Position numbers and translations under genes: made by a program
The notes under the pieces: generated by a model
What the model saw: only the letters and a program-made list of their open reading frames with translations
Databases searched by the model: none
What the model was told of the DNA's origin: nothing
DNA from: Mesorhizobium sp. M00.F.Ca.ET.216.01.1.1
GTDB lineage: Bacteria > Pseudomonadota > Alphaproteobacteria > Rhizobiales > Rhizobiaceae
NCBI RefSeq assembly: GCF_004010325.2
Contig: NZ_SADR02000001.1
Span: forward strand, 268,239 to 332,238
Direction: 5' to 3'
DNA length: 64,000 nt
In this document: positions 1 to 9,551 of the stretch, in pieces
Numbering within the stretch: the first letter of the stretch is position 1
Layout of the letters: each line of letters begins with the position of its first letter

Positions 1-528
1 AGTCATGGCGCCCGAACCTGGCGCAACACCCAGCCCTTCGTCACCGTTCGTCTCCGCGTCTTTGCGCCAAACGGGAAACCGGCCGTCAAGATACGTCTCT
101 AGAAGTTGGCGGCTCTCCGGATCGCCGGGGAGCTCGCGGTAAAGCTGCAGCAGTTCGGCCAAGCCCATCGCACCCAGCATCTTGCCCTCCTGGCGGCCGG
201 CCAGAACCAGCCCCTCCAACCTGCCGGTGTCGTGGTCAAGCTCCATTTCGAGTGCCGCGGTGCGCACCGTGGAACGCTTGCCCGCCGCCGGTTTTGCTGT
301 TGGGCGTTTCATCCGCACGGAACCATACCAGGCGAGCGCCGCGGCCAGGATCATGCCGCCGATGCCTTCGCGCCCGACTGCAAGCACGGCAATGCCGACC
401 AGCCCCAGAACGACAGGCCCGAGCGTCCTCATGCCGCTGGCCAATTTTGCCGGGTCGGCGCGGAGAAAGATCGCGGCCGCGCCGAGAAGCACCAGAAGCA
501 ACGCAACAAGTGCGATAATTGCGCCCAT
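1..528 (-). CDS. DnaJ-like membrane protein (N-terminal part, cut by window edge)
   Basis: This reading frame begins at ATG 528 and runs off the left edge, so only about 176 residues are visible. The start is followed by a hydrophobic segment (MGAIIALVALLLVLLGAAA) and a second one around residues 37-65. The middle contains a TAALEMELDHDTGRLEG motif typical of the rhizobial DnaJ-domain membrane proteins. In that family a J domain sits at the C-terminus, which here would lie outside the window, so the co-chaperone role is inferred from family knowledge. The gene lies directly downstream of the VWA gene and probably shares its transcript. A 10-codon mini-ORF (ATG at 560) ends in TGATG on this start, which could couple the two. 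The family call is from memory of homologues. Confidence 0.7.
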   Translation of the reverse strand, partial: MGAIIALVALLLVLLGAAAIFLRADPAKLASGMRTLGPVVLGLVGIAVLAVGREGIGGMILAAALAWYGSVRMKRPTAKPAAGKRSTVRTAALEMELDHDTGRLEGLVLAGRQEGKMLGAMGLAELLQLYRELPGDPESRQLLETYLDGRFPVWRKDAETNGDEGLGVAPGSGAMT

Positions 529-559
529 CAGTTTCCGCCGCCCCGCATATGCTCGATCA

Positions 560-1243
560 TCAGCCGGTCTTCCGGCCTGCCCTGGCCTCAAGCGCCTTCA
601 GCCCGCCGGTCGCAAACACGGCAACCGCCGAAAGCAGTCCGGCCAAGGTCGCGGCAGCACTCCGATCAAAACGGAACCAAGCCCCTTTGGACAGCCGCGC
701 TATTTCCTTGAACGCTTTTTCTGCGCCGGAATCATGACCTTCCTGAAAGACGAAGACAGGAACGCCATGCAGGCCGAGGCTGCCGGCCTTTTCGGCGAGA
801 TCGTCGATGTTTTCTTCCATTGCGTCGCCGATATAGACGAGCGCATTGACCTTGGCCGCCGCCGTCTCTTTCAGCGCACGGACGAGTACCTTGCCGATCT
901 GGGTGTGGCCGGCGCGGCAGTCGATCCGCGTCATCAGCTTCTTCAAGGCATTGGTGTCGGTAACGAAGCCCGACGAACGACACTCACCGAGGCCGCGAAA
1001 ATAAACCAGCTGGACACTGAGACTTCCGACCTTGCCGACGGCGTCGAACATCTCGCCCTGCAGCGTGCTGGCCAGGTCCCAGGTGGGCTGGCGGCTCATC
1101 GTCGCGTCGAGGGACAGGATCAGCCTGCCGGCGCCGGTCGCGGCCTTCGCCTGACGAATGAAGGCTTCGATCTCGCCGGTGCTTGACTGCTTGACCGGCG
1201 CAGGATCGGCCCTTGCGGGCACCGGCTGCTTGTTGTCGCTCAT
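560..1243 (-). CDS. VWA domain-containing protein
   Basis: A 227-residue cytoplasmic protein with a single von Willebrand factor A fold. The MIDAS-like motif DATMS follows a hydrophobic beta strand (RLILSLDATMS, about residues 40-50), and later segments (ALVYIGDAMEEN) match VWA strand-helix units. Such proteins bind a divalent metal and act as protein-interaction modules. The partner here is unknown. I chose ATG 1243 (MSDNKQPVPA) because an upstream in-frame start would add 16 atypical residues. The gene precedes the DnaJ-like membrane protein on the same strand, so a shared protein-quality or complex-assembly role is possible but is only inference. A hydrophobic stretch near the C-terminus (about residues 193-208) may be membrane-associated. 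Confidence 0.75.
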   Translation of the reverse strand: MSDNKQPVPARADPAPVKQSSTGEIEAFIRQAKAATGAGRLILSLDATMSRQPTWDLASTLQGEMFDAVGKVGSLSVQLVYFRGLGECRSSGFVTDTNALKKLMTRIDCRAGHTQIGKVLVRALKETAAAKVNALVYIGDAMEENIDDLAEKAGSLGLHGVPVFVFQEGHDSGAEKAFKEIARLSKGAWFRFDRSAAATLAGLLSAVAVFATGGLKALEARAGRKTG

Positions 1244-1344
1244 GCAAATCAAGATGTGGCGTTGCCGGGCTGCTTGCAAGCCCCACGCCAAGTGACATGA
1301 AGGGCCACCGGCCGGTTGCGCAAAGCAGTTAGATGCTGCGCAAC

Positions 1345-1782
1345 TCAGAGCAAGCCCAGATCGGCAAGCTCGCGCCTGAGTTTCGGCGGCATCTCGACCA
1401 GCCCCGCCTTGCCCTTGCCGAGATCGGCCGGCGCATCGGAAGGTTTCAGGTAGCGCCAGCCCTGGAAGGCTCGCCGTGGCTGCCAGTCCGTTCGCACGAC
1501 CAGAGGGTCGAGGATCAAATGGCAGCGGCCGATGCCGTCATTGTCGGTGAAGGGCCGGATTTCGGTGATCGACTGGCGACATTGCACGTTGCCCTTGATC
1601 ACCCAGTAGAGCGAGCCGCCGTCGGTGATTTCGGCGCCGCGCGTCGGCACCATGCGGGTGGTGTGGTAGTGCTCGGCCGGCTCACCGGCGCGCCGCCGTT
1701 CGTCGAGGCGAAAGGCGATCCACTCCTCCAGATCCTCGACGCTGTCGCAGCCGACGCAAAGCTTTATGAGATTGAGAGCCAT
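1345..1782 (-). CDS. DUF1489 family protein
   Basis: A 145-residue soluble protein beginning MALNLIKLCVGCDSVEDL. The opening, the EHYHTTRMVPTR stretch and the SLYWVIKGNVQCRQ stretch are characteristic of DUF1489, a family found almost only in alphaproteobacteria. No catalytic motif is recognisable and the function is unknown. It lies 85 bp upstream of the start of the downstream neighbour's end, on the same strand as sdaA. The two could be transcribed together, with sdaA first (3270 to 1867) and this gene after a reversal of spacing, but there is no sequence evidence of coupling. The length is normal for the family. Confidence 0.8.
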   Translation of the reverse strand: MALNLIKLCVGCDSVEDLEEWIAFRLDERRRAGEPAEHYHTTRMVPTRGAEITDGGSLYWVIKGNVQCRQSITEIRPFTDNDGIGRCHLILDPLVVRTDWQPRRAFQGWRYLKPSDAPADLGKGKAGLVEMPPKLRRELADLGLL

Positions 1783-1866
1783 GGAATAAGGTTTAGTTCG
1801 GCACGCGAAGGCGTCAACGGCCTGATCGACTTCTCCACAGTGCCAGCGCGCTGTGCCAGGTTTGGC

Positions 1867-3270
1867 TCAGCACTCCACGACATTGACGGCCAGCCCGCCG
1901 AGGCTGGTCTCCTTGTATTTCTCGTTCATGTCGAGGCCGGTCTGGCGCATGGTCTCGATTGCTGCGTCGAGCGGCACGAAATGGACGCCGTCGCCCTTGA
2001 TGGCGAGCGAAGCCGCGGTCACCGCCTTGACGGCGCCAAGTGCGTTGCGCTCGATGCACGGTACCTGCACCAATCCGCCGACGGGATCGCAGGTCATGCC
2101 GAGATGATGTTCCAACGCGATCTCGGCGGCATTCTCGACCTGTTCGGGCGTGCCGCCCATGACTGCGCACAGGCCCGCGGCCGCCATTGCCGAAGCCGAC
2201 CCGACCTCGCCCTGGCAGCCGACTTCGGCGCCCGAAATCGAGGCGTTGGTCTTGATGATGCCGCCGACGGCCGCCGCCGTCAGCAGGAAGTCGCGGATGC
2301 TTGGCTGGTCGGCTTCGGGATGGAAATGCAACCAGTAGCGCAGCACGGCCGGCAGCGTGCCGGCAGCACCGTTGGTCGGCGCTGTGACGACGCGTCCGCC
2401 GCCGGCGTTCTCCTCGTTGACCGCCATGGCGTAGATCGACAGCCAGTCATTGGCGAGCAACGGGTTGGGCCGGTTCTGCTGCCACTGTTCCTGCAGCTTG
2501 TCGTGCAATTGCCGCGCGCGGCGGCGCACCTTCAGCCCGCCCGGCATGATGCCGTCCTGCGACAGGCCGCGATCGATGCAGCCCTTCATGGCGGCCCAGA
2601 TGGCGTCGAGGCCGGCATCGAGGTCCTCGCGCGACATCTGCGTCTCCTCGTTGACGCGCTTCATGTCGGCAATGGAAAGCCCGCTCCTTGCCGCCATCGC
2701 CAGCATCTCGACGGCGTTCTTGAAGGGATAGGGCACCTTCTTGCCTTCGGTCGTCGCCGATCCCTTGGCTTTCATCCGCTGCAGCTCTTCGTCCGAAACC
2801 ACGAAGCCGCCACCGATCGAATAATAGATGCGCTTCAGCAACAGGCGATCGCCGGCATCATAGGCGTAGAAGGCCATGCCGTTGGCGTGGCCGGGCAGCG
2901 GCGTCTTGCGGTCCAGCACCAGGTCCGTAGCCGGATCGAAGCGATAGGATGGATGGCCGGGCGGAGAAATCCGCTTGTCGGCCGCAATGCGGGCAACGAT
3001 GCCGTCGGCCTGATCCGGATCGACCGTCTGCGGCGTCTGACCGGCGAGGCCAAGGACGACGGCACGGTCCGAGCCATGGCCGATGCCGGTGTAGGCGAGC
3101 GAACCGTGCAGGCTGGCGGCGATGCGGTCGACCTTTGCGCCGACCGGCCGTGGCCAGTCGTCTCCCGCGACCTCACCAAGGAAACGCTGCGCCGCCGTCA
3201 TCGGTCCCATCGTGTGCGAACTCGACGGTCCGATGCCGATCTTGAACAGGTCGAAAACCGAAAGGAACAC
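1867..3270 (-). CDS. sdaA: L-serine ammonia-lyase (serine dehydratase), single-chain type
   Basis: This enzyme deaminates L-serine to pyruvate and ammonia with a [4Fe-4S] cluster instead of PLP. The 467-residue protein opens with [20 protein letters not shown], the hallmark of the beta domain, and continues into the alpha domain in one chain. Cysteines near residues 352 ([10 protein letters not shown]), 394 (GMTCDPVGG) and 405 (VQVPCIERN) match the three cluster ligands. The protein ends in NVVEC, whose terminal cysteine is known in the family to reach into the active site. The length is normal. It is divergent from the DUF599 gene across a 169-bp region. The DUF1489 gene follows 84 bp downstream on the same strand. 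Confidence 0.95.
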   Translation of the reverse strand: MFLSVFDLFKIGIGPSSSHTMGPMTAAQRFLGEVAGDDWPRPVGAKVDRIAASLHGSLAYTGIGHGSDRAVVLGLAGQTPQTVDPDQADGIVARIAADKRISPPGHPSYRFDPATDLVLDRKTPLPGHANGMAFYAYDAGDRLLLKRIYYSIGGGFVVSDEELQRMKAKGSATTEGKKVPYPFKNAVEMLAMAARSGLSIADMKRVNEETQMSREDLDAGLDAIWAAMKGCIDRGLSQDGIMPGGLKVRRRARQLHDKLQEQWQQNRPNPLLANDWLSIYAMAVNEENAGGGRVVTAPTNGAAGTLPAVLRYWLHFHPEADQPSIRDFLLTAAAVGGIIKTNASISGAEVGCQGEVGSASAMAAAGLCAVMGGTPEQVENAAEIALEHHLGMTCDPVGGLVQVPCIERNALGAVKAVTAASLAIKGDGVHFVPLDAAIETMRQTGLDMNEKYKETSLGGLAVNVVEC

Positions 3271-3439
3271 GCGCGGCTGTCTCCTAGGACCCTATTGGAA
3301 ACCTACATATAGGAATTCCCGTGATGTTTCCGCTGTTTTGGAGGTTGCGGCGCAGCACCTGCCGACCTTGTTTGCTCCGGCAGCGACATCATTGCGTTCG
3401 GCCATCGAAGCGGCGGCTGCGCTTGTGGTAAAAGGGCGC

Positions 3440-4183
3440 ATGGGCGATTCCTTCCATCTCTCGACAGCCGATCTCGCGGCGCTGGCCTTCTTCCTCGTCG
3501 TATGGGTGCTGCATACGCTTGCCTCCGACGGAAAACTGGTCAGCCGGACATCGCTGACAACGGCGATGAACGCGCAGCGCGAAGCCTGGATGCGGACCAT
3601 GGCCGAGCGCGAGATCCGCATCGTTGACACCGCCATCATGAGCGGCCTGCAGCAGGGAACCGCCTTCTTCGCCTCCAGCTCGCTGATCGCGATCGGCGGC
3701 TGTTTTGCCCTGCTCGGCGCTTCCGATCAGGTCCTTTCCGTGCTGAGCGACCTGCCGTTAGGTGCGACATCATCCCGCCCGGCCTTCCAGATGAAGGTGT
3801 TCGGATTGGTGCTGATCCTTGCCTATTCCTTCTTCAAGTTCGGCTGGGCTTATCGCCTTTTCAACTATTGCTCGATCCTGATCGGTGCGGTGCCGATCCT
3901 GCATGGCGAGGCCTCACGCAACCCGGTCACCGAAACGGCGGTGTGGCGCGCTGCGAGCATGAACATGCTGGCCGGAAGGCATTTCAATTCAGGCCTGCGC
4001 GGCGTGTTCTTCTCCATCGGCTATCTCGGCTGGTTCGTCGACCCGATTGTGTTCGTGCTGTCGACGCTGCTGCTGCTGGCGGTGCTGGTGCGGCGCCAGT
4101 TCTTCTCGGCGGCCAGACAGGCCGTGATCGGTCAGCCGCCCGGCCCGGGGAAAGGCTGGTCGATCCGGCCCGACAGCCAGTAG
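3440..4183 (+). CDS. DUF599 family membrane protein
   Basis: A 247-residue integral membrane protein of unknown function. From ATG 3440 it reads MGDSFHLSTADLAALAFFLV, with a first membrane helix at about residues 9-25. Further helices lie near residues 67-85 and 115-150, and a final helix near residues 203-222 is followed by a basic tail. The STADLAALAFFLVVW opening and the NREREIR-like cytosolic loop are typical of DUF599. I preferred ATG 3440 over the in-frame upstream starts because the extension (back to 3122) is antisense to sdaA and not protein-like. The last 52 bp overlap tail-to-tail with the ydcF-type gene on the other strand. Confidence 0.82.
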   Translation: MGDSFHLSTADLAALAFFLVVWVLHTLASDGKLVSRTSLTTAMNAQREAWMRTMAEREIRIVDTAIMSGLQQGTAFFASSSLIAIGGCFALLGASDQVLSVLSDLPLGATSSRPAFQMKVFGLVLILAYSFFKFGWAYRLFNYCSILIGAVPILHGEASRNPVTETAVWRAASMNMLAGRHFNSGLRGVFFSIGYLGWFVDPIVFVLSTLLLLAVLVRRQFFSAARQAVIGQPPGPGKGWSIRPDSQ

Positions 4184-4929
4184 GCGAAAAGCCCGATCCA
4201 TTCGCGGGCTGCCATGGCTGTGATCTGCAGGGAATCGACGGCATTGTCGCGGAACATGCCAATGCCTTCCTTGCCTGAGGTGCGGTAGTCGACCGGCCAC
4301 GCAATGGTCGCAAAGCCGGCCTTGTCGAACAGCGCCTTGGCGCGCGGCATGTGGAAGGCCGAGGTGACCAGCAGCCAAGTTTCGCCCGGTTTCGGCGTCA
4401 CCAGTTGCTTGGTGAAGACGGCATTTTCGTAAGTGTTGCGGGATTTCTTCTCCAGGATCAGGCGATCGGCTGACACGCCAAGGGCGGTGAGCAAACGCGG
4501 TGCAGTGGTGCCATCGCCCTCGGCGTCCTGGAACAGTTCGCCGTTGCCGCCGGAGACGACCACTTTCGTCAACGGAAACCGCCGGGCGAGGATCGCGGTT
4601 TCGACCATTCGATCGCCGCCGGAGTTCAGCTCGTAGCCGCCGCGCACCAGATTGATGGCGCCCTCGAGACCACCGCCGAGCACGACGATGCCGTCGACCC
4701 TTTCCGGTAGCGGCGGTCGCGGAAAACGCTCCTCCAGCGGATTGAGCATCATGGCGCCGAGCGAGGTCCAGGCCGAAAGCACCAGGATCAGGAGGACCAG
4801 CACGCTGCCGGTAGCAAACAGCCGCCGCCGGCCGAACACCGCCGCGAGCAGGCCCGCCAATAGCAAGAAAATCGCCAAATTGAGCGGCTGGACGAAGGCC
4901 CAAAGGATCTTGGAAAGATAGTAGAACAT
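4132..4929 (-). CDS. YdcF/ElyC family membrane protein (DUF218)
   Basis: A 265-residue protein with two N-terminal membrane helices (about residues 8-32 and 38-58) followed by a DUF218 domain. The domain motifs are visible: DGIVVLGGGLEG, a GGDRMVETA stretch, VVVSGGNGELF, RNTYENAVFTK and TSAFHMPRA. E. coli ElyC and SanA, members of the same family, affect envelope integrity and peptidoglycan precursor supply, so an envelope role is the best guess. The gene converges on the DUF599 gene with a 52-bp 3' overlap. The gatA stop lies about 30 bp upstream of this start on the same strand, so it may be read through from the gat transcript. Confidence 0.85.
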   Translation of the reverse strand: MFYYLSKILWAFVQPLNLAIFLLLAGLLAAVFGRRRLFATGSVLVLLILVLSAWTSLGAMMLNPLEERFPRPPLPERVDGIVVLGGGLEGAINLVRGGYELNSGGDRMVETAILARRFPLTKVVVSGGNGELFQDAEGDGTTAPRLLTALGVSADRLILEKKSRNTYENAVFTKQLVTPKPGETWLLVTSAFHMPRAKALFDKAGFATIAWPVDYRTSGKEGIGMFRDNAVDSLQITAMAAREWIGLFAYWLSGRIDQPFPGPGG

Positions 4930-4960
4930 CCCTCACCCGCCCCCTAGACGAGAAATGATC

Positions 4961-6526
4961 CTACCACCACTTCTCCGGCTGGAATGTGCCGGCCGCCTGT
5001 TCAATGACATGGGCAGTCTGGAACAGCGTTTCTTCGTCGAAGGGCCGACCGATGAGCTGCAGGCCGAGCGGCAGGCCCTTGGCATCGAGGCCCGCCGGCA
5101 CTGCGATACCCGGCAGGCCAGCCATGTTCACGGTGACCGTAAAGATATCGTTGAGGTACATCTTGACCGGGTCGGCGGCCATGTCCTCGTCGGCGACGCC
5201 GAAGGCCGCGGACGGTGTCGCCGGGGTCAGGATGACATCGACACCAGCGGCAAAGACATTCTCGAAGTCGCGCTTGATGAGGGTGCGCACCTTCTGCGCC
5301 TGCAGATAGTAGGCATCGTAGTAGCCGGCCGACAGCACATACGTACCGATCATGATGCGGCGCTTGACCTCGCGGCCGAAACCGGCGGCGCGGGTCTTCT
5401 CGTACATCTCGACGATGTCCTTGCCCGGTACTCGCAGGCCGTAGCGGACGCCGTCATAGCGCGCGAGGTTGGACGAAGCTTCGGCGGGCGCGACGATGTA
5501 ATAGGCCGGCAAGGCATATTTCGTGTGCGGCAGCGAAATGTCGACGATCTCGGCGCCGGCATCCTTCAGCCAGGCAATGCCCTTCTGCCACAGCGCCTCG
5601 ATATCCTCGGGCATGCCGTCGACGCGGTATTCCTTGGGGATGCCCACCTTCATGCCCCTGATCGGGCGGCCGATCGCTGCCTCGTAGTCCGGCACTGGTC
5701 GGTCGACCGAGGTGGTGTCCTTCGGATCGACCGAGGCCATCGACTTCAAAAGGATCGCTGCATCGCGCACGTCGCGGGCGATTGGTCCTGCCTGGTCGAG
5801 CGACGAGGCGAAAGCGACGATGCCCCAGCGCGAGCAGCGGCCATAGGTGGGCTTGATGCCGACCGTGCCGGTGAATGCGGCGGGCTGGCGGATCGAGCCG
5901 CCGGTGTCGGTCGCGGTGGCGCCGGCGCACAGGAAGGCCGAGACGGCGGTGGCCGATCCGCCCGACGAGCCGCCCGGCACCAGCTGGGCGTTGTCCAGCG
6001 TGCGGGCGGTCCTGGTGCCGCCGGCGGAGACAAAGCCGCCATCGCCCTGATGCGTCGTCGGCATCACCACCGTATCGAGGCGCGAACGCCGCCACGGGTT
6101 GATGACCGGGCCATAATAGGAGGTCTCATTGGACGAGCCCATGGCGAACTCGTCCATGTTGAGCTTACCCAGCATGACGGCGCCGTCAGCCCAGAGATTG
6201 GTAGTGACGGTCGATTCGTAGTGCGGCTTGAAACCGTCCAGCACATGGCTGCAGGCTTGGGTGTGGACGCCTTCGGTGCCGAACAGATCCTTGATGCCGA
6301 TCGGGATGCCTTCCAGCGCTCCGCCCTCGCCTTTCGCCAGCCTGGCATCGGAGGCCCTGGCCATGTCGCGCGCCTTGTCGTCGGTGACGGCGACATAGGC
6401 ATTGAGCGCCGGGTTGGCGCGCTCGATCGCCTGGAGATAGGCCTGGGTGATCTCGGCTGCGGTGATCTCCTTGGCGCGCAGCTTGGCGCGGGCCTGCGAA
6501 ATCGTCAGTCGGGTCAGGTCGCTCAT
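4961..6526 (-). CDS. gatA: Aspartyl/glutamyl-tRNA(Asn/Gln) amidotransferase subunit A
   Basis: GatA is the glutaminase subunit of GatCAB, which converts misacylated Glu-tRNA(Gln) or Asp-tRNA(Asn) to the correct amide. The 521-residue amidase-signature protein shows the Ser-cisSer-Lys catalytic set: the lysine in [11 protein letters not shown] (about residue 75) and the serines in [13 protein letters not shown] and [12 protein letters not shown] chose ATG 6526 ([13 protein letters not shown]), which overlaps the stop of the upstream acetyltransferase gene by one base (TGATG). An in-frame start 11 codons upstream is less typical. The operon order is gatC, GNAT, gatA. No gatB is present in this window. 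Confidence 0.97.
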   Translation of the reverse strand: MSDLTRLTISQARAKLRAKEITAAEITQAYLQAIERANPALNAYVAVTDDKARDMARASDARLAKGEGGALEGIPIGIKDLFGTEGVHTQACSHVLDGFKPHYESTVTTNLWADGAVMLGKLNMDEFAMGSSNETSYYGPVINPWRRSRLDTVVMPTTHQGDGGFVSAGGTRTARTLDNAQLVPGGSSGGSATAVSAFLCAGATATDTGGSIRQPAAFTGTVGIKPTYGRCSRWGIVAFASSLDQAGPIARDVRDAAILLKSMASVDPKDTTSVDRPVPDYEAAIGRPIRGMKVGIPKEYRVDGMPEDIEALWQKGIAWLKDAGAEIVDISLPHTKYALPAYYIVAPAEASSNLARYDGVRYGLRVPGKDIVEMYEKTRAAGFGREVKRRIMIGTYVLSAGYYDAYYLQAQKVRTLIKRDFENVFAAGVDVILTPATPSAAFGVADEDMAADPVKMYLNDIFTVTVNMAGLPGIAVPAGLDAKGLPLGLQLIGRPFDEETLFQTAHVIEQAAGTFQPEKWW

Positions 6527-6984
6527 CAGGCAAGGCTCTTTTCGTAAAATACCGACCATTCGGAATCGGGATAATCCAGTACCGGGCCGCAGCGCGAAAA
6601 CCCGGCACGCTCGTAGACGGTCCAGGCGGCGGGATGACGGTCGCCGGTTTCCAGCACCAGACGTTTCAGCCCTTCGCTGCGCGCCAGCGCCTCGACCTGA
6701 TCGACGATCTTGGCGCCGATCTTTTGTCCGCGATGCGAAGGCCGCGTATACATGCGCTTGACCTCGCCGACCGCGCCATCGTGGCGTTTCAATGCGCCGC
6801 AGCCGATGGCAAGGCCATTGTCGCGGGCGACGAAGACGGTCGTCTGCTTGTCGGCCATCTGTTCGACGGTCATGTGATAGCAGTGCTCCGGCGGCGTCAG
6901 TTCGAGCAGCGTGGCGTTGAGCTCCTTGACCAGTCCGCGCACGTCGTCCTGCAGCGGCGTCTCAATGGCGATTTCGATTGCCAT
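6526..6984 (-). CDS. GNAT family N-acetyltransferase
   Basis: A 152-residue acetyl-CoA-dependent acetyltransferase of unknown substrate. The GNAT motif A region is visible as [20 protein letters not shown], where RGQKIGA is the pyrophosphate-binding loop, followed by [21 protein letters not shown], the usual motif B. It lies between gatC (6 bp upstream) and gatA (one-base overlap), so it is translationally embedded in the GatCAB operon. Whether it has anything to do with tRNA amidation is unknown. A small-molecule or amino-acid substrate is equally likely. The length is standard for a single GNAT domain. Confidence 0.88.
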   Translation of the reverse strand: MAIEIAIETPLQDDVRGLVKELNATLLELTPPEHCYHMTVEQMADKQTTVFVARDNGLAIGCGALKRHDGAVGEVKRMYTRPSHRGQKIGAKIVDQVEALARSEGLKRLVLETGDRHPAAWTVYERAGFSRCGPVLDYPDSEWSVFYEKSLA

Positions 6985-6990
6985 CGCCGC

Positions 6991-7278
6991 CTACTCCACG
7001 ACCTTCGGGACGAGGAAGAAATTCTCTTCGGTTGCCGGAGCGTTGGCGACGATATCGGCGGCCTTGCTGCCGTCGGTGACGACGTCCTGGCGCTTCTTCA
7101 TCTCCATCGGTATGACCGAAGTCATCGGCTCGACGCCTGAGACATCAACCTCGTTCAATTGCTCGACGAAGCCAAGGATGGCGTTCAATTCGCCGGTCAT
7201 GCGCTCGGCATCTTCCTCGCTCACCGCGATGCGGGCGAGATGCGCAACACGCTTCACTGTCAGAAGATCAACGGACAT
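6991..7278 (-). CDS. gatC: Aspartyl/glutamyl-tRNA(Asn/Gln) amidotransferase subunit C
   Basis: GatC is the small subunit that belts GatA and GatB together. The 95-residue protein starts [20 protein letters not shown], matching the conserved helix, and carries [21 protein letters not shown] followed by the [16 protein letters not shown] stretch, both diagnostic. It ends [11 protein letters not shown], the canonical C-terminus. It is the first gene of gatC-GNAT-gatA and lies 117 bp from the UPF0173 gene, which is upstream on the same strand. The start codon is unambiguous. Confidence 0.96.
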   Translation of the reverse strand: MSVDLLTVKRVAHLARIAVSEEDAERMTGELNAILGFVEQLNEVDVSGVEPMTSVIPMEMKKRQDVVTDGSKAADIVANAPATEENFFLVPKVVE

Positions 7279-7395
7279 GTTTTTTGCCTTCGGGAAAACC
7301 AGGTCGCGCTATAGCGGCGCGGCGCGTGCCGCGCAACCTGCATCATTCCGCAACCAGGCCAGATGCCTATGGCGGTCCTACAGAGTGACCGTGTT

Positions 7396-8103
7396 TTATA
7401 GATCGATCGTCTCGCCGATCTCCGGCAATGCGACCTTCACACCGGATCCCTCCAGCCCCGCCACGAACTTGTCGGCTGTCTGGTCGATGATCGGAAACGT
7501 GCCGAAGTGACAAGGGACGACCGTGTCGAAACGGAAGAAGCGCCGGCAGGCGAGTGCGGCCACCGCGCCACCCATCGTGAAGCGGTCGCCGATCGGCACG
7601 ATGCCGATCCTCGGCTCGTGCAGTTCATTGATCAGCGCCATGTCGGAAAAGATGTCGGTGTCGCCCATATGGTAGAGCGTCTTGTCCTCCTGGAAATGCA
7701 GGATGAGCCCGCCCGGATTGCCGAGGTAGGTGTTCTGGCCGTTGTCGCCCGGGAACGACGACGAGTGCAGCGCCTGGACGAAAGTGGTGGTGAAAGGGCC
7801 GCAATCAACTGTACCGCCGATATTGCCGGGATTGATCTTCTTGTCGCTGGCGCCCTTGCCGACCAGGTACATGCAGACCTCGAAATTGGCGACCAGCATG
7901 GCGCCACTTTTGTTGAGCACTTCCAGCGCGCCGCTGATGTGATCGCTGTGGCCATGGGTCAAAAGCACGTGCGTGACGCCTTCCGCCGGTCCCTCCCAGC
8001 CACCTGTCCATGACGGATTGCCGATCAGATAGGGGTCGATGAGGATGTTCGCGCCCGCGGTTTCGATGCGGAATGCCGAATGTCCGTACCAGGTCAATTT
8101 CAT
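7396..8103 (-). CDS. UPF0173 metal-dependent hydrolase (metallo-beta-lactamase fold)
   Basis: A 235-residue predicted cytosolic hydrolase with a two-metal site. The metal-binding signature HGHSDHISG (HxHxDH type) is at about residues 52-60, and the further metal ligands are in [10 protein letters not shown] and VPCHFGTFP. This matches the UPF0173 family, related to the UlaG-type lactonases. The substrate is unknown. I preferred ATG 8103 ([14 protein letters not shown]), because the 10-residue extension upstream is not conserved in the family as I know it. The gene is divergent from ruvX across about 120 bp and precedes gatC on the same strand, an arrangement also common in related rhizobia. 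Confidence 0.88.
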   Translation of the reverse strand: MKLTWYGHSAFRIETAGANILIDPYLIGNPSWTGGWEGPAEGVTHVLLTHGHSDHISGALEVLNKSGAMLVANFEVCMYLVGKGASDKKINPGNIGGTVDCGPFTTTFVQALHSSSFPGDNGQNTYLGNPGGLILHFQEDKTLYHMGDTDIFSDMALINELHEPRIGIVPIGDRFTMGGAVAALACRRFFRFDTVVPCHFGTFPIIDQTADKFVAGLEGSGVKVALPEIGETIDL

Positions 8104-8225
8104 CAATGCGTTCCTCGATTTCTGGTCCGTCAAAGGATAGAACGCCGGGGGTAAAATTAAAGTGCTACAGCGTCGGTTTGCGCGTCCAAATGGTCACGCG
8201 ACGCTTGCGGGTCAAAGGAAAGCTG

Positions 8226-8732
8226 TTGAGTATCATCACCATCGAGGAGGTGCCGGCACGGCTCGAAGGCGGCAAGACGCTGGCCGGGCTCGACCTCGGC
8301 GACAAAACGATCGGCGTAGCGGTTTCCGACCGTGGCCTTTCCTTTGCCCATCCGCGCCCGGTCATCATGCGCAGGAAATTCTCGCTGGACGCTGCCTTGC
8401 TGCTTGCCCAGTTGCAGAAGGACAATGTCGGCGTGGTGGTGCTCGGCCTGCCGGTCAACATGGACGGCTCGGAAGGTCCGCGTGCCCAGAAATCCCGCGC
8501 CTTCGTGCGCAACATGGCTACCGTATCCGACCTGCCCTTCGTGCTCTGGGACGAGAGGCTGTCGACGGTTGCTGCCGAGCGGACGCTGATCGAGATGGAC
8601 TTTTCACGCAAGAAACGCGCCGGCAAGATCGATTCGGCGGCGGCGGCCTTTATTCTGCAGGGAGTTCTGGACCGGCTTCAGTCGCTTGCTGGAAGCGCTC
8701 GGACGGAACCGGGTTCATCCAACGGCGCCTGA
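8226..8732 (+). CDS. ruvX: Putative pre-16S rRNA nuclease / Holliday junction resolvase homologue
   Basis: A 168-residue RNase H-like nuclease of the YqgF/RuvX family, implicated in 16S rRNA 5'-end maturation. Motifs are intact: [16 protein letters not shown] (catalytic Asp), [25 protein letters not shown] (catalytic Glu) and [12 protein letters not shown] (catalytic Asp). I chose TTG 8226 ([14 protein letters not shown]) because the family starts there and the purine-rich AAAGGAAAG lies just before it. In-frame ATG 8190 would add 12 residues. The 3' end overlaps the oppositely oriented DUF6105 gene by 83 bp. The protein carries a short extra C-terminal tail (about 18 residues) that lies in this overlap. 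Confidence 0.92.
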   Translation: MSIITIEEVPARLEGGKTLAGLDLGDKTIGVAVSDRGLSFAHPRPVIMRRKFSLDAALLLAQLQKDNVGVVVLGLPVNMDGSEGPRAQKSRAFVRNMATVSDLPFVLWDERLSTVAAERTLIEMDFSRKKRAGKIDSAAAAFILQGVLDRLQSLAGSARTEPGSSNGA

Positions 8733-8991
8733 TCCAGGCGGCAATGTTGCGGCGGCGGCGGAATGCCCATAGTGCCGTCAGCAGGAACCCGTCGAAGACG
8801 CAGGCCCTTGCCACCATGCCTGGAATGATTGCCGGATCGATGCCCAGCATCTGCCCGTAGAGCTGGAACACCAGGTCGTGCAGTTGCCGGCTTAACATCA
8901 CGTAGCCGAAATTCATGTCGTTGAGTGACAGGAAGAACCACCCCCAGAACAGTAGGAGTGGCGCCAGCCACAGCGCGAACAGCGTGCGCAT
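8650..8991 (-). CDS. DUF6105 family small membrane protein
   Basis: A 113-residue membrane protein of unknown function found in Rhizobiales. It opens with a hydrophobic helix ([20 protein letters not shown]) followed by [21 protein letters not shown], the conserved family core, and a second helix near residues 60-77. Its ATG at 8991 overlaps the stop of the upstream membrane-protein gene by one base (TGATG), so the two are translationally coupled. The C-terminal third is basic and overlaps the end of ruvX on the other strand. I recognise the family from its core motif only. Confidence 0.75.
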   Translation of the reverse strand: MRTLFALWLAPLLLFWGWFFLSLNDMNFGYVMLSRQLHDLVFQLYGQMLGIDPAIIPGMVARACVFDGFLLTALWAFRRRRNIAAWIRRRWMNPVPSERFQQATEAGPELPAE

Positions 8992-9551
8992 CAGCGGCCA
9001 TCCCCCAGGTTTGTGTCCGATCGGCCGGAGATGCGTGACAGCAAGGAGCTATGTGCGGCTCCCTTTGCCATGACAATGGCGGCGGCGCGGATGTCGCCGT
9101 CGACCGAAACCGCGGTAGCAGTTTCCGACCGTCGCTCGGCAAGCATGGCGACATAGGACGCCAGCAGTGCCGCCAGTTGCACGGCGACTACCATGAACAG
9201 GCCGTTGATGCCTTGCGCTGCGCCGCCGACCAGGATCAGCGACAACACGGCGGATGCGGAAATGAAGGCAATCCGCACGACGCCGTCGCCGGCGTCCGGG
9301 TTTGCCACGACATTGATCAATGTCTCGACGAAGGCCCAGCAGAACAGCACCGCCACGACCAGCAGTGCTATGGCGAGCGGCGCGACGACGATGGCGTTTT
9401 CGAGATCGGCGAAGCGTGTGTTCTGGACGGCTACGCCCAGCACGCCGAGGGCTGCTGCAACACCGCGATTGCCGTCGATGCAGATGAACGCCAGCAGGGC
9501 GAAAACGACCGCCCAGTGCAAGGCCAGAAATGAGGTCAATACGTGCCGCAT
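8991..9551 (-). CDS. Hypothetical integral membrane protein
   Basis: A 186-residue protein with four predicted membrane helices at about residues 5-22, 50-72, 88-105 and 112-132, followed by a soluble tail with the SVDGDIRAAAIVMAKGA stretch. I do not recognise a family. I chose ATG 9551 (MRHVLTSFLALHW) because a good ribosome binding site (CAGGAAC) precedes it. An in-frame start at 9614 would add 21 polar residues before the first helix. It is translationally coupled to the DUF6105 gene downstream, so the two membrane proteins may work together. Confidence 0.65.
   Translation of the reverse strand: MRHVLTSFLALHWAVVFALLAFICIDGNRGVAAALGVLGVAVQNTRFADLENAIVVAPLAIALLVVAVLFCWAFVETLINVVANPDAGDGVVRIAFISASAVLSLILVGGAAQGINGLFMVVAVQLAALLASYVAMLAERRSETATAVSVDGDIRAAAIVMAKGAAHSSLLSRISGRSDTNLGDGR

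Noticed and set aside
106..1186. Long plus-strand open frames at the left end
   Set aside because: They are antisense to the DnaJ-like and VWA genes. Their predicted proteins are Arg/Pro/Ala-rich without motifs, and the minus-strand genes have recognisable families.
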